Source of the DNA: an uncultured Clostridia bacterium
Lineage (GTDB): Bacteria > Bacillota > Clostridia > Christensenellales > Borkfalkiaceae
Length of the DNA stretch: 45,343 bases
NCBI GenBank assembly: GCA_944363555.1
Contig: CALVUL010000073.1
Span: 1-45,343, forward strand
Direction: 5' to 3'
The first letter of the stretch is position 1. Each line of letters starts with the position of its first letter. A program made the position numbers and the translations under genes. This document shows, in pieces, positions 14,447-23,076 of this stretch. Under the pieces are notes generated by a model. The model ran no database searches. It saw only the letters and a program-made list of their open reading frames with translations, and was not told where the DNA came from.

Positions 14447-15751
14447 TTATCGTTCTCCCATCTGTATTTTCAAATTGCCGAGCGCCGTCGATTCGATCGG
14501 TAGCGCCACGACGTTTTTGCCCGTAAATTCCCGCGTGAACCCGTTGAGCGGTTTGTTCTTCGCCCCGCCCCCCACGATATAGAGATCGGCGTACGTTTTC
14601 CCCGTGTTCCGCTCCAGCAGTTCATAGGTTTCCTTATAGCATTTCGCAAGGCTGCGGTACACCGCGCGCACGATGTCCTTTTCGCTTGCCGGCATGGGCA
14701 GATCGTGCGCTTTGATATGCGCAAGGATCGTTTCGCGCATGTTTTCGGGGGCGAAAAATTCCTGCGCGTTGACGTCGAAAGTAACGTCGTACCCGCTTTC
14801 CAGCGAGCCCGCGTCCATTTCCGCAAAGGTCATGGGGGTTTTCAGCGTTTCTTTGAGTTTGTTGATGACCCACATGCCCATGATGTTTTTCTGATAACGG
14901 AAGGTGTTGTTCACCCCCCCTTCGTTGGAAAGTTCTTCGGAAGTGAGAATCGCCTTGTCGCTTTTTATGCCCATCAGCGACCACGTGCCGCTGGAAATAT
15001 ACGGCGAATTGCCCTTCATCGGGATGCCGTGGACGGCGCTCGCCGTATCGTGGGACGCGCATAAGATCACTTTCGTATCGCCCCCCACTTCCCGCCGGAT
15101 TTCCTCTTTCAGCCCGCCGAGCACGGTCCCGGGGTTCACGGGTTTTTCGCAAAAGAGCGATTTTTTCAGCCCCAGCCGTTCGATGATCTCGCCGTCGAAA
15201 TCGTGGGTCTCGCAGTTGAGCATCCCCGTGGTGGTGGCGTTGGTGTATTCGTGCGCCTTCACCCCCGTGAGTTTATAGGAAAAATATTCCGGCAGCATGA
15301 GATAATCGGTGGCTTTTTCCGCTCTGCCGCTGATTTTATCGCAGTAAAACTGATAGACGCTGTTGAACACCGCGTACATCAGCCCCGTTTTCCGATACAT
15401 TTCGGAAAAGGGCATTTTCGCGTGCACCTCTTCCGCGACGGCGGCGGTGCGCCCGTCCCGATACGCGTAGCAGGGAAAGATCTCTTTATCCCCGTCCATC
15501 AGCACGTAATCGACCCCCCATGTGTCGATCGCAACGCTTTCGATCGCGCCGTACTTTGCAAACGCGGTTTTCAGCCCCACCTTGATGTGATCGAACAGCG
15601 AACGAACGTTCCATGTAAGATGCCCGTCCTTTTCTTCCGCGCCGTTGGGAAAACGATAGATCTCTTCCGTTCTGATCTCCCCGTTTTCCTTCCAGCCGGC
15701 GATGTGCCGCCCGCTGGACGCGCCGAGATCGATTGCCAGATATATCTTCAT
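14447..15751 (-). CDS. rhaB: Rhamnulokinase, short at the C-terminus, 434 aa
   Basis: FGGY-family sugar kinase phosphorylating L-rhamnulose. The N-terminus LAIDLGASSGRHIAGW is the first phosphate-binding segment typical of RhaB. VAIDTWGVDYVLMD and CASHDTASAV include the catalytic Asp region, ISSGTWSLMG follows, and the late IVGGGAKNKPLNGF is the adenosine motif. Known RhaB proteins are about 480-490 residues long. This one stops about ten residues after STALGN, losing the final helices, because a TAA directly precedes the rhaA ATG. It is first in the operon, with a promoter at 15781-15809. No rhamnose regulator, mutarotase or transporter is in view. Confidence 0.93.
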   Translation of the reverse strand: MKIYLAIDLGASSGRHIAGWKENGEIRTEEIYRFPNGAEEKDGHLTWNVRSLFDHIKVGLKTAFAKYGAIESVAIDTWGVDYVLMDGDKEIFPCYAYRDGRTAAVAEEVHAKMPFSEMYRKTGLMYAVFNSVYQFYCDKISGRAEKATDYLMLPEYFSYKLTGVKAHEYTNATTTGMLNCETHDFDGEIIERLGLKKSLFCEKPVNPGTVLGGLKEEIRREVGGDTKVILCASHDTASAVHGIPMKGNSPYISSGTWSLMGIKSDKAILTSEELSNEGGVNNTFRYQKNIMGMWVINKLKETLKTPMTFAEMDAGSLESGYDVTFDVNAQEFFAPENMRETILAHIKAHDLPMPASEKDIVRAVYRSLAKCYKETYELLERNTGKTYADLYIVGGGAKNKPLNGFTREFTGKNVVALPIESTALGNLKIQMGER

Positions 15752-15780
15752 TTTGAAACCGCCTTCTTCAATTCGCCTCT

Positions 15781-15809
15781 ATTGTATATGATTTACGAAG
15801 ATTTGTCAA
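15781..15809 (-). promoter_or_regulatory. Promoter of the rhaBAD operon
   Basis: Perfect TTGACA (15804-15809), a 17-base spacer and TACAAT (15781-15786) lie about 30 bases before rhaB. The -35 box is built from the end of the T-run of the preceding terminator. Confidence 0.8.
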
Positions 15810-15840
15810 AAAAATTTCGCACCGTCGGATGCGAAATTTT
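15805..15840 (-). terminator. Intrinsic terminator of the parE-parC-HAD unit
   Basis: A perfect 11-base stem (15811-15821 with 15830-15840) and 8-base loop are followed on the minus strand by seven Ts that run into the rhaB -35 element. Because it is also an inverted repeat just upstream of that promoter, an operator role cannot be excluded. The 140 bases between it and the HAD gene contain no recognisable gene. Confidence 0.8.
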
Positions 15841-15981
15841 TGAAATTCCCGAACGCCGGCGCGCGGGAACGCAATCGGTTCAGGAGGGAATATCCTTCGC
15901 CCCCGACCTGAAGCGGCGGCAAGTTCCCCGTCGAACGCTCTTTTCCAAACGGCGATCGTAACTTTATTCCTTGAAACCCCC

Positions 15982-16773
15982 TCACAGATAGCGGACGATT
16001 TCGTTGAGAGACGGCAGTACGGCGCTCGCTTTTATTGCGCTTTGCCGATAACTTTCCGCCGTCGTTTCCCCGCTCAGCACCAGCAGGGAGGAAAAGCCGT
16101 TGTTCACGCCGAACGCGATGTCTGTATACAGCCTGTCGCCGACCATGACGAGTTCGTTTCCGCTCTGCCCCGTCAGTTCCTTCACCCCGTCGCCCATATA
16201 GGTGTGCGGTTTGCCGACGACGACATCGGGAACTCTGCCCGTGGAAGTTTCAAACAGTTTGATATAACTGCCGATGTCGGGCAGATCGACCTCCTTTGCG
16301 GGGCAGTTGATATCGGGATGCGTGGCGACGTAAGGGATCCCGCGCTTTAAGAACAACGCGGTTTTGGAGATCTTTTCGTAGTCGATCTCCGTATCGTAAG
16401 TCAATACGAGCACCTCGGGATTCTCTTCATCCAGCGCGATGCCGGCGGCGGAAAAACTCCGGCGCACCTTGCCCGTCCCCGCGAGATAGACGCGCTTTCC
16501 CGCATAGCGTTTTTTCAAAAAGGCGATCGTGGCGTCGCCCGACGTATAAACGGCGTCGTTTTTTTCGTAAATGCCCAAAGCGGAAAGCCGCGCGATATAA
16601 TCTTCCTTGGTCTTGGAAGAATTGTTCGTAAGATAGACGAGCCTTCTGCCGCTTTCCCGCAGGGCGGTGAGGGTGTTTTTCATATCGCCGATCAGCGCGC
16701 CCTCGATATACACCGTGCCGTCCAGATCGAGAAGAAACGTCTTCGCCTTCGCAACGAGTCGCTCTATTTGCAT
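15982..16773 (-). CDS. HAD-IIA (NagD-like) sugar/glycolate phosphatase, 263 aa
   Basis: Cytoplasmic phosphatase of the HAD superfamily, NagD/PGP-like branch. Motif I is LLDLDGTVYIEGALI with the nucleophile and acid Asp, motif II is YLTNNSSKT, the motif III lysine lies in VVGKPHTYM and motif IV is MVGDRLYTDIAFGVNNG. The cap domain between motifs II and III is of the C2 type usual in this group. Members act on glycerol or glycolate phosphates, nucleotides or sugar phosphates; the substrate here is unknown. The ATG lies one base after the stop of the parC-like gene (TGATATG), so it is cotranscribed and probably coupled with it. Confidence 0.88.
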   Translation of the reverse strand: MQIERLVAKAKTFLLDLDGTVYIEGALIGDMKNTLTALRESGRRLVYLTNNSSKTKEDYIARLSALGIYEKNDAVYTSGDATIAFLKKRYAGKRVYLAGTGKVRRSFSAAGIALDEENPEVLVLTYDTEIDYEKISKTALFLKRGIPYVATHPDINCPAKEVDLPDIGSYIKLFETSTGRVPDVVVGKPHTYMGDGVKELTGQSGNELVMVGDRLYTDIAFGVNNGFSSLLVLSGETTAESYRQSAIKASAVLPSLNEIVRYL

Positions 16774-16774
16774 A

Positions 16775-19174
16775 TCACAGTTTCACCGCGCCCGTCGGCT
16801 TGCATTTTTTATGCTCGTTTTTGAGGGTTTTCCCCTTGCTTGTGCGGCTTTCGATGGATATATCCTCCGTATTGATCGCAAACGCGCTTTCCGCTTCCAG
16901 CACCGCCAGTTGGAAAGGCTCCTGCACGAAACCGCCGTAAACCACGCGTTCGCCGTCGAGCGTGCAGATCTTCACGCCCTTGCGGTAGCGCGCCATCGGC
17001 TCGATATCCACCGCGAGCACGCGCTTGAAGCACCCGCCGCTCGTGATGACGATAAATTCGCCGGAATCCTCCGCCTGACCGAGCCAGACGATCTCGTCGC
17101 CGTCGCTCAGGTTGATTCCCTTCACGCCGCCGGCGACCCTGCCCTGCTCGGGAAGATCGTCCTTCAGCGCGTTGAGGCACAGCCCGTCCTTGGTGATGAA
17201 CGCAAGGGTGCTTTCCGGCTTATCCTCTTCCACCTTGACGAGTTCGTCCCCGTCCTTGAGTTTGATCGCCTGATACGCGGATTTGATGATGTCGTACTCC
17301 GCCCACGAGGTCTTTTTGACCATCCCGTTTTTCGTGAAGAAGAGAAGCGTGCCTTCCGGCAGTTTGCCGTAGGAGAAAAACGCCACGGGATATTCGCCGG
17401 AAGCGGCGTCTTTGACGATGTCCGTAAATTTATACCCTTTATCGCGGAAGCGGCTTTCGGGGGCGATCTCCAGATCGATTTTGTAGGCGTTGCCGAGATT
17501 CGTGAAGGCGAGGAAGGTTTTATCGCTTTCCGCCGCCAGTTTCAGCCGCACGATGTCGGCGCGCGGCAGATTTTCCGGCGCCTTGTCGCTCATGCGGTAA
17601 TTCTTTTCGGGCATTTTCTTGAACATGCCCCCCGCCGTATACGCCACGACGTAGTTTTTGACGATCTTTTCCTGTTCGCTGGTCTCCACCTTCACGAAGT
17701 TCTCGCTGCCGACGATGGCGCTGCGGCGCTCGTCCTTATACTTGCGGCGGATCTGGGAAAGTTCCTCTTTCACGACTTCCATCTGCAGTTTCTTGCTGCC
17801 GATGATCGCCGTAAGGCGGGCGATGAGCGCTTTGAGTTCTTTGAGTTCCTCTTCGAGTTTGGCGATCTCCAGTTTGGTGAGCCGCGCCAGCCTGAGATCG
17901 AGCACGGCGTTCGCCTGAATTTCCGAAAGATTGAACCGCGCGCGCAGATTCGCCCGTGCCTCGGTGGTGTTCGCCGATTTTTTGATGATCCTGATGACCT
18001 CGTCGATATTCTTCACGGCGATGATCAGCCCTTCGAGGATATGGGCGCGCTCCTTCGCCTTATCCAGATCGTACTTGCTGCGGCGCAGAATGACCTCGCG
18101 CTGATAGTTGACGTAATATTCGATGATGTCGAGCAGCGGCATCTGGCGGGGCTTGCCGCCGGCGATCGCCACCATATTGATGCCGAAAGTACATTCGAGA
18201 TCGGTGTATTTGTAAAGCAGCGCGAGGATCTTTTTCTCGTCCGCGTCCTTTTTCAGTTTGATGACGGCGCGCATGCCGTGGCGGTCGGATTCGTCCACCA
18301 CGTCGGCAATGCCGGCGAAAAGGTCTTTCTTTTCCTCCTTTAAATCGACGATCTTTTTCAGAAGGTTCGCCTTGTTGATCTGATAGGGCAGTTCGGAAAC
18401 GATCAGGCTCTTTTTGTCGCCGTCCTTTTCCACGCCCACGCGGGCGCGCACCCGAATCTTCCCCCTGCCCGTGCGGTACGCCGTTTCCAGATCCTCGCCG
18501 GCAATAATGAAACCGCCGGTGGGGAAATCCGGCCCCTTGATGTATCGGAGCAGTTCTTTCAAGCCGATCTTGGGATTGTCGATAAAGGCGACGGTGCCGT
18601 CGATGACCTCCGCGAGGTTATGCGGCGGAATGTTGGTCGCCAGCCCCACCGCGATGCCACTCGCGCCGTTGACGAGCAGGTTGGGAAAACGCCCCGGCAG
18701 GGTGGCGGGTTCCATCAGACTGTCGTCGAAATTCAGGGTGAAATCCACCGTTTCCTTGTCGATATCGCGCAAGAGTTCCAGCGCGAGTTCTTCCAGCCGC
18801 GCCTCGGTATAGCGGTATGCCGCCGCGCTGTCGCCGTCCACCGTACCGAAGTTGCCGTGCCCGTTGACGAGGGGCATGCGCATGTTGAAATCCTGCGCCA
18901 TCCGCACGAGCGCGTCATAGACGGAAGTATCGCCGTGCGGGTGGTATTTGCCGAGGCAGTCCCCCACGATCTTAGCGCACTTTCTGTGCGGTTTATCGGG
19001 GGTCAGCCCCATTTCGTACATGGTGTATAAAATGCGGCGCTGCACGGGTTTGAGCCCGTCCTCGACCCGCGGCAGAGCGCGGTCCAAAATGACGTGCTCC
19101 GCGTAGGGCATCATCGAATTGTGCAGCACTTCGTCGAGCGAACTTTGTATGATGCTGTTCTTTTTCGTTTCCAT
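16775..19174 (-). CDS. parC: Type IIA topoisomerase subunit A, ParC-like, 799 aa
   Basis: DNA-breakage subunit of a type II topoisomerase. The winged-helix/tower part includes the drug-resistance region [15 protein letters not shown] (Thr83, Asp87 in E. coli GyrA-like count) and the catalytic Tyr122 in [11 protein letters not shown] coiled-coil tower and a C-terminal beta-pinwheel of repeated blades (for example [18 protein letters not shown]) follow. Where GyrA proteins carry the GyrA box (QRRGGKG), this protein reads [17 protein letters not shown], so I favour topoisomerase IV (ParC) or an atypical second enzyme over gyrase. The partner gene lies 15 bases upstream. Gyrase genes are probably elsewhere in the genome, which cannot be checked here. 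Confidence 0.85.
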   Translation of the reverse strand: METKKNSIIQSSLDEVLHNSMMPYAEHVILDRALPRVEDGLKPVQRRILYTMYEMGLTPDKPHRKCAKIVGDCLGKYHPHGDTSVYDALVRMAQDFNMRMPLVNGHGNFGTVDGDSAAAYRYTEARLEELALELLRDIDKETVDFTLNFDDSLMEPATLPGRFPNLLVNGASGIAVGLATNIPPHNLAEVIDGTVAFIDNPKIGLKELLRYIKGPDFPTGGFIIAGEDLETAYRTGRGKIRVRARVGVEKDGDKKSLIVSELPYQINKANLLKKIVDLKEEKKDLFAGIADVVDESDRHGMRAVIKLKKDADEKKILALLYKYTDLECTFGINMVAIAGGKPRQMPLLDIIEYYVNYQREVILRRSKYDLDKAKERAHILEGLIIAVKNIDEVIRIIKKSANTTEARANLRARFNLSEIQANAVLDLRLARLTKLEIAKLEEELKELKALIARLTAIIGSKKLQMEVVKEELSQIRRKYKDERRSAIVGSENFVKVETSEQEKIVKNYVVAYTAGGMFKKMPEKNYRMSDKAPENLPRADIVRLKLAAESDKTFLAFTNLGNAYKIDLEIAPESRFRDKGYKFTDIVKDAASGEYPVAFFSYGKLPEGTLLFFTKNGMVKKTSWAEYDIIKSAYQAIKLKDGDELVKVEEDKPESTLAFITKDGLCLNALKDDLPEQGRVAGGVKGINLSDGDEIVWLGQAEDSGEFIVITSGGCFKRVLAVDIEPMARYRKGVKICTLDGERVVYGGFVQEPFQLAVLEAESAFAINTEDISIESRTSKGKTLKNEHKKCKPTGAVKL

Positions 19175-19189
19175 TCTCCGTTCCCCCGC

Positions 19190-21142
19190 TTACTTTCTCA
19201 CTTCCTTGATGAAGGAATCTTCCTTATTGAAGTTCGCGTGCGTCTGGATATACCGCTTTCTGTCCTCGATGTGATCGCCCATCAAAACGGTGATCATTTT
19301 TTCCGCCTCGGCGGCGTCCTCCACGGTAACCTGCATCAGCGAACGGGTGGCGGGGTTCATCGTGGTATCCCAAAGCTGTTCGGGATCCATCTCCCCCAGC
19401 CCTTTATAGCGCTGGATCTGATAGCCGCGCCCCACCTTGTCGATGGCTTTTTGCAGTTCCGTATCGTCGTAAGCGTATTCGAAAACATCCTTTTTATACA
19501 CCTTATAGAGGGGCGGCATGCCGATATACACGTGCCCGTTGTTGACGAGTTCGCGCATATAGCGGAAGAAAAACGTAAGCAGGATCGCGCGGATATGCGC
19601 GCCGTCCTGATCGGCATCGGAAAGGATGATGACTTTGTGATAGCGAAGATCGTCCAGATCGAAATCCCCGCCCAGCCCCGCGCCCAGCGCGCTGATGATG
19701 GTGCGGATCTCCTCGTTTTGCAAAATCTGATCGAGTTTTTTCTTCTCCACGTTGAGCGGCTTGCCGCGAAGGGGTAAAATCGCCTGATACTGCCTGACGC
19801 GCGCCTGTTTTGCGCTGCCCCCCGCCGAATCGCCTTCCACGATGAAGAGTTCGTTGAGTTCCGGCTTTCTGCCCGAACACGCGGCGAGTTTCCCGACGAG
19901 GTTCTGCGCCTCGATACTCTTATTCGCCCGCGCGATCTCCTTCGCCTTGCGGGTGGCGATCCGCACCCGCGCCGCCGCCTGCGCCTTTTTGATGACGCTG
20001 TCGAACACGTCCGCGAGTTTTCTGTTGCGGCTGAGTTCGTCGAGTTTGTCCACCGTAACGTTTTCCACGACGGGGCGCACTTCCGGATTGCCGAGTTTGG
20101 TCTTGGTCTGCCCCTCGAACTGCACGTTTTTGAGTTTTACGCAGATGATCGCCGTCAGCCCTTCGCGGAAATCCTCGCCCATGAAATTGGCGTCCTTTTC
20201 CTTGAGGTAGTTTTCCCTGCGGGCGAAATCGTTGAGCGCCTTCGTCAGCCCCGCGCGGAAGCCCGTTTCATGCATGCCGCCTTCCGGCGTGGGGATGTTG
20301 TTGACGAAAGAAAACACGCTTTCGGTATAATTATCCGTATGCTGGATGGCGAATTCGACGATGACGCCGTCCTTTTCCTCCCGCGCGTACAGCGGCTCGG
20401 GATACAAAGGCGTTTTGCCCTCGTCGAGATATTTCACGAAATCCACGATGCCGCCGTCATAACAATATTCCGCCGGTTCTTCCTCCCCGCGGAGGTCCTT
20501 GAATACGATTTTCAGCCCTTTGTTCAAAAAGGCGAGTTCCTTTAAGCGGCGGTTGATGGTCTCGTGGGAAAATTCCGTCGTTTCAAACACCGTTTTATCG
20601 GGTTTGAAATGCACGAACGTACCGGTTTTGTCGGTCTTTTTCTTCGTGTCTTTCAGATGGTATTCGGGAACGCCCGATCTGACTTTGCCGGTCTTTTCGT
20701 CGGTATAGGAAGTAAAGCGCATTTCAAACACCGTGCCGCGGTAGACCTTGACTTCCAGCCATTCGGACAACGCGTTGGTTACCGACGCGCCCACGCCGTG
20801 CAGACCGCCGGAATATCCGTAGGCGTCCTGCCCGAATTTGCCGCCGGCGTGCAGTTGCGTAAAGACGACTTCCACGCCGGAAACCCCCTGTTTGGGATGT
20901 ATGTCCGTGGGGATCCCGCGGCCGTTATCCTCCACCGAGGCGCTGCCGTCCGGATATAAAACGACCTCGATCCTGTCGGCATAGCCGTTGGCCGCCTCGT
21001 CGATAGCGTTGTCGACGATCTCCCATAAGATATGATGCAGCCCGCGCACGCCCGTGGACCCGATATACATGCCCGGGCGCATTCTGACGGCGTCGAGCCC
21101 TTCGAGTATTTTGATATCCCCTGCGTTGTACGATTTCGTCAA
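19190..21142 (-). CDS. parE: Type IIA topoisomerase subunit B, ParE-like, 650 aa
   Basis: ATPase subunit of the topoisomerase. The GHKL ATPase domain shows EIVDNAIDEAANGYAD, DNGRGIPTDIHPKQG and YSGGLHGVGASVTNALS. The Toprim domain has IVEGDSAGGSAKQ, then DADQDGAHIRAILLTFFFRYM, and the end carries RYKGLGEMDPEQLWDTTMNP. Length is that of ParE or Gram-positive GyrB, without the extra insert seen in proteobacterial GyrB. I call it ParE because its partner lacks a GyrA box; GyrB cannot be excluded from this subunit alone. The start appears to be TTG with GGGAG upstream; no ATG nearby fits. A strong promoter lies at 21187-21215. Confidence 0.87.
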   Translation of the reverse strand: MTKSYNAGDIKILEGLDAVRMRPGMYIGSTGVRGLHHILWEIVDNAIDEAANGYADRIEVVLYPDGSASVEDNGRGIPTDIHPKQGVSGVEVVFTQLHAGGKFGQDAYGYSGGLHGVGASVTNALSEWLEVKVYRGTVFEMRFTSYTDEKTGKVRSGVPEYHLKDTKKKTDKTGTFVHFKPDKTVFETTEFSHETINRRLKELAFLNKGLKIVFKDLRGEEEPAEYCYDGGIVDFVKYLDEGKTPLYPEPLYAREEKDGVIVEFAIQHTDNYTESVFSFVNNIPTPEGGMHETGFRAGLTKALNDFARRENYLKEKDANFMGEDFREGLTAIICVKLKNVQFEGQTKTKLGNPEVRPVVENVTVDKLDELSRNRKLADVFDSVIKKAQAAARVRIATRKAKEIARANKSIEAQNLVGKLAACSGRKPELNELFIVEGDSAGGSAKQARVRQYQAILPLRGKPLNVEKKKLDQILQNEEIRTIISALGAGLGGDFDLDDLRYHKVIILSDADQDGAHIRAILLTFFFRYMRELVNNGHVYIGMPPLYKVYKKDVFEYAYDDTELQKAIDKVGRGYQIQRYKGLGEMDPEQLWDTTMNPATRSLMQVTVEDAAEAEKMITVLMGDHIEDRKRYIQTHANFNKEDSFIKEVRK

Positions 21143-21155
21143 AACTTGTTTCTCC

Positions 21156-21181
21156 CGATTTTATAATACGATTTTATAATA
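21156..21181. repeat. Tandem 13-base AT-rich duplication in the parE leader
   Basis: The 13 bases at 21156-21168 are repeated exactly at 21169-21181. Each unit contains a TATTATAAAA-like stretch on the minus strand. They lie between the main -10 box and the TTG start, and could act as additional -10 elements or be a simple slippage product. Confidence 0.7.
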
Positions 21182-21186
21182 CTTTA

Positions 21187-21215
21187 ATTATACGACTTTT
21201 TTCGTTTTTTTTCAA
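21187..21215 (-). promoter_or_regulatory. Promoter of the parE-parC-HAD operon
   Basis: TTGAAA (21210-21215), a 17-base A-rich spacer and a perfect TATAAT (21187-21192) form a strong sigma-A promoter about 45 bases upstream of parE. Confidence 0.85.
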
Positions 21216-21228
21216 GCGTTTCCACAAC

Positions 21229-21258
21229 AAAAAGCGGTCGCCCGCACGAACGACCGCT
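21229..21258 (-). terminator. Intrinsic terminator after the RNase J-trmR-trhP operon
   Basis: An 8-base perfect stem (21233-21240 with 21251-21258) with a 10-base loop is followed on the minus strand by Ts. It separates the U32 gene from the parE promoter. Confidence 0.7.
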
Positions 21259-21280
21259 AAATATTGTGTTTTTTTCTTTT

Positions 21281-22495
21281 TCAACGGCGCAGAATATCCC
21301 CTTCTTCCAACTTTATGCCGGTATAAATCCACAGCTTTTGCTGCACGTATTTTGCGTCCTCCACGGCGTTCCCTTCCTCGTCGGTCAGACCGTCCACCTC
21401 GATTTTCGCGTTGAGCGTTTCCCGCGGGGAAAGCGTTTCCAGAACGTCGCCCTTTTTAAAACGGTTGCGCATTTCGACGAGCGCGCGCCCCTTTGCGGCG
21501 TCGTAACCGAGCACGACGGCGGCGAAGGTCCGTTCCCCGCGGCTCTGCGAATCGGCGTAATTGACCGTTTTATCGTTGTTCCCCAGCGCGTAAGCCGTCG
21601 TAAAGGCGCGGTGCGCCGTCTTTCCGAGTTCGCTCTGAAATAACGGATTTTCCTTATACGCTTTGCCGACGGCGGCGTAAGAATCGAGGGCGCGGCGGTA
21701 GGCGTTGACGACGGTGGCGATGTAGTAGGCGGACTTCATGCGCCCTTCGATCTTGAAGGACGTAACGCCGCTTTCCGCCATTTCGCCGAGATAGTCGAGC
21801 ATGTTGAGATCCTTGCTGTTCAGGATGTACGTCCCCCGCCCGTCCTCCTCGACGGGAAGGAAATCCCCCGCGGAATTTTTCTCCCGCAGTTCGTACGACC
21901 AGCGGCATGGCTGCACGCATGCGCCGCGGTTGGAATCGCGCCCGTCGAGATAATTGCTCAGAAGGCATCTGCCGCTGTATGCGATGCACATCGCGCCGTG
22001 CGCGAACGCCTCGATCTCCGTTTCGGGAACGGCGGCGCGGATCTCCGCGATCTCCTTTAAGGAAAGTTCGCGCGCGAGCACCACGCGGCGCGCGCCGAAA
22101 CCGGCGTAGAATTTTACCGTTTCCGAATTGAGCGCGCTCGTCTGCGTGGATACGTGCAGCGGCAGCGACGGCGCGGCTCGCTTTGCGACGTTCATCAGCC
22201 CGATGTCCGAAACGATAACGCCGTCCGCGCCTATGCCTTGCAAAAACGCGAAGTACTCCGCCGCCTCGCCCAGATCGGAATTGCGCGCCAGAATGTTGAC
22301 GGCGACGTACAGTTTTTTGCCCCGTTCGTGCGCGTACCGCACGGCGCGCGCCATTTCCGCGTTGTCGAAATTGCCGGCAAACGCCCGCAGGGTGAGATTT
22401 TTCCCGCCGACGTACGCCGCGTCCGCCCCGAAATAAAACGCCGTTTTCAGTTTTTCAAAGTCGCCCGCGGGGGCGAGCAGTTCGAGATCTTTCAT
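21281..22495 (-). CDS. trhP: U32 family protein, likely tRNA uridine-34 hydroxylase TrhP
   Basis: The U32 signature EAFAHGAMCIAYSGRCLLS is complete, and four cysteines (170, 177, 193, 197) match the iron-sulfur ligands of the TrhP/RlhA group. The protein begins with ELLAPAGDFEKLKTAFYFGADAAYVG, the N-terminal barrel of the family. In B. subtilis TrhP uses prephenate in making 5-hydroxyuridine at the wobble position of tRNA, and TrmR methylates it to 5-methoxyuridine. Here the gene overlaps the methyltransferase by four bases (ATGA), which supports that role rather than the older label of peptidase. Length (404) matches single-domain TrhP. A terminator follows. Confidence 0.85.
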   Translation of the reverse strand: MKDLELLAPAGDFEKLKTAFYFGADAAYVGGKNLTLRAFAGNFDNAEMARAVRYAHERGKKLYVAVNILARNSDLGEAAEYFAFLQGIGADGVIVSDIGLMNVAKRAAPSLPLHVSTQTSALNSETVKFYAGFGARRVVLARELSLKEIAEIRAAVPETEIEAFAHGAMCIAYSGRCLLSNYLDGRDSNRGACVQPCRWSYELREKNSAGDFLPVEEDGRGTYILNSKDLNMLDYLGEMAESGVTSFKIEGRMKSAYYIATVVNAYRRALDSYAAVGKAYKENPLFQSELGKTAHRAFTTAYALGNNDKTVNYADSQSRGERTFAAVVLGYDAAKGRALVEMRNRFKKGDVLETLSPRETLNAKIEVDGLTDEEGNAVEDAKYVQQKLWIYTGIKLEEGDILRR

Positions 22496-23076
22496 CTTAT
22501 CTTTTCCGCGACGAGCGCGCCGTCCTCTTCCTCGAAAACGCGGACGGAAAAGTCGGCGTCCCCCTTGACGGCGGCGACGAAACGCGCCATGTTGACGCGC
22601 GCCGTGCGGTTTCTGCGCTCGGTGTGTTTCAACCCGTAAAATTTCAGCGAAACGTCGTCGGCGAAGAGCGCGCCGCCGACCTTCAGCAGCGCTTTCAGAT
22701 CGGGCAGATAGGAAAAATACTTCCCCTTCGGTCCGTCGAGGAGAATAAAATCGTAACTGCCGGAAAGTTCCGGCACGATCTCGTCGGCGTCCCCTTCAAA
22801 AAGTGTAACCCGCTTTTCCAGCCCCAGCGCGCGGAAGTTTTCGCGGGCGCGCGCGGCGAAAGCGGCGTTTTTTTCGATCGTTACCAGTTTCGCCCCTTCC
22901 GCGGCGCGCAGCATCGCCGCGCCGGAAACGCCCACCGCCGTGCCGATTTCCAGTATTTTTTGCGGCATACGGGCGGCAATTTCCGCAAGCAGCAGCCGCA
23001 GCGTTTCCCCGCGCACGGTGGGGATGCCTTCCTTTACGGCGGCAGCCCGCAGCGCCGAAAAGGCGTCCTCGCTCAT
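22492..23076 (-). CDS. trmR: O-methyltransferase, likely tRNA 5-hydroxyuridine methyltransferase TrmR
   Basis: A class I SAM-dependent methyltransferase of 194 residues. The SAM site is ILEIGTAVGVSGAAML, the acidic residue after strand 2 is in VTIEKNAAFAARA, DFILLDGPKGKYFSYLP carries the metal- or substrate-binding Asp, and FADDVSLKFYGLKHTERRNRT is the late segment typical of tRNA-acting members. Gene order RNase J, this gene and the U32 gene, with ATGA overlaps at both ends, parallels the trmR-trhP pairing known from B. subtilis (yrrM-yrrN-yrrO). The assignment to tRNA wobble methylation rests on this context plus the sequence pattern. Confidence 0.82.
   Translation of the reverse strand: MSEDAFSALRAAAVKEGIPTVRGETLRLLLAEIAARMPQKILEIGTAVGVSGAAMLRAAEGAKLVTIEKNAAFAARARENFRALGLEKRVTLFEGDADEIVPELSGSYDFILLDGPKGKYFSYLPDLKALLKVGGALFADDVSLKFYGLKHTERRNRTARVNMARFVAAVKGDADFSVRVFEEEDGALVAEKIR

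Noticed and set aside
15841..15981. Hidden gene or RNA between the HAD gene and the rhaB terminator
   Set aside because: No credible start with a ribosome site, no conserved motif and no stable structure other than the terminator itself.
16667..18343. 558-codon plus-strand open frame antisense to the topoisomerase subunit A gene
   Set aside because: Arg/His/Val/Phe-rich translation with no motif; it mirrors a clear topoisomerase gene and arises from GC-rich third positions.
16775..21142. Naming the topoisomerase pair gyrA-gyrB
   Set aside because: The A subunit lacks the GyrA box; ParC/ParE is the better call, though the B subunit alone cannot decide.
21281..22495. Annotating the U32 protein as a collagenase-like peptidase
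   Set aside because: The four-cysteine pattern and the overlap with a TrmR-like methyltransferase point to tRNA hydroxylation.
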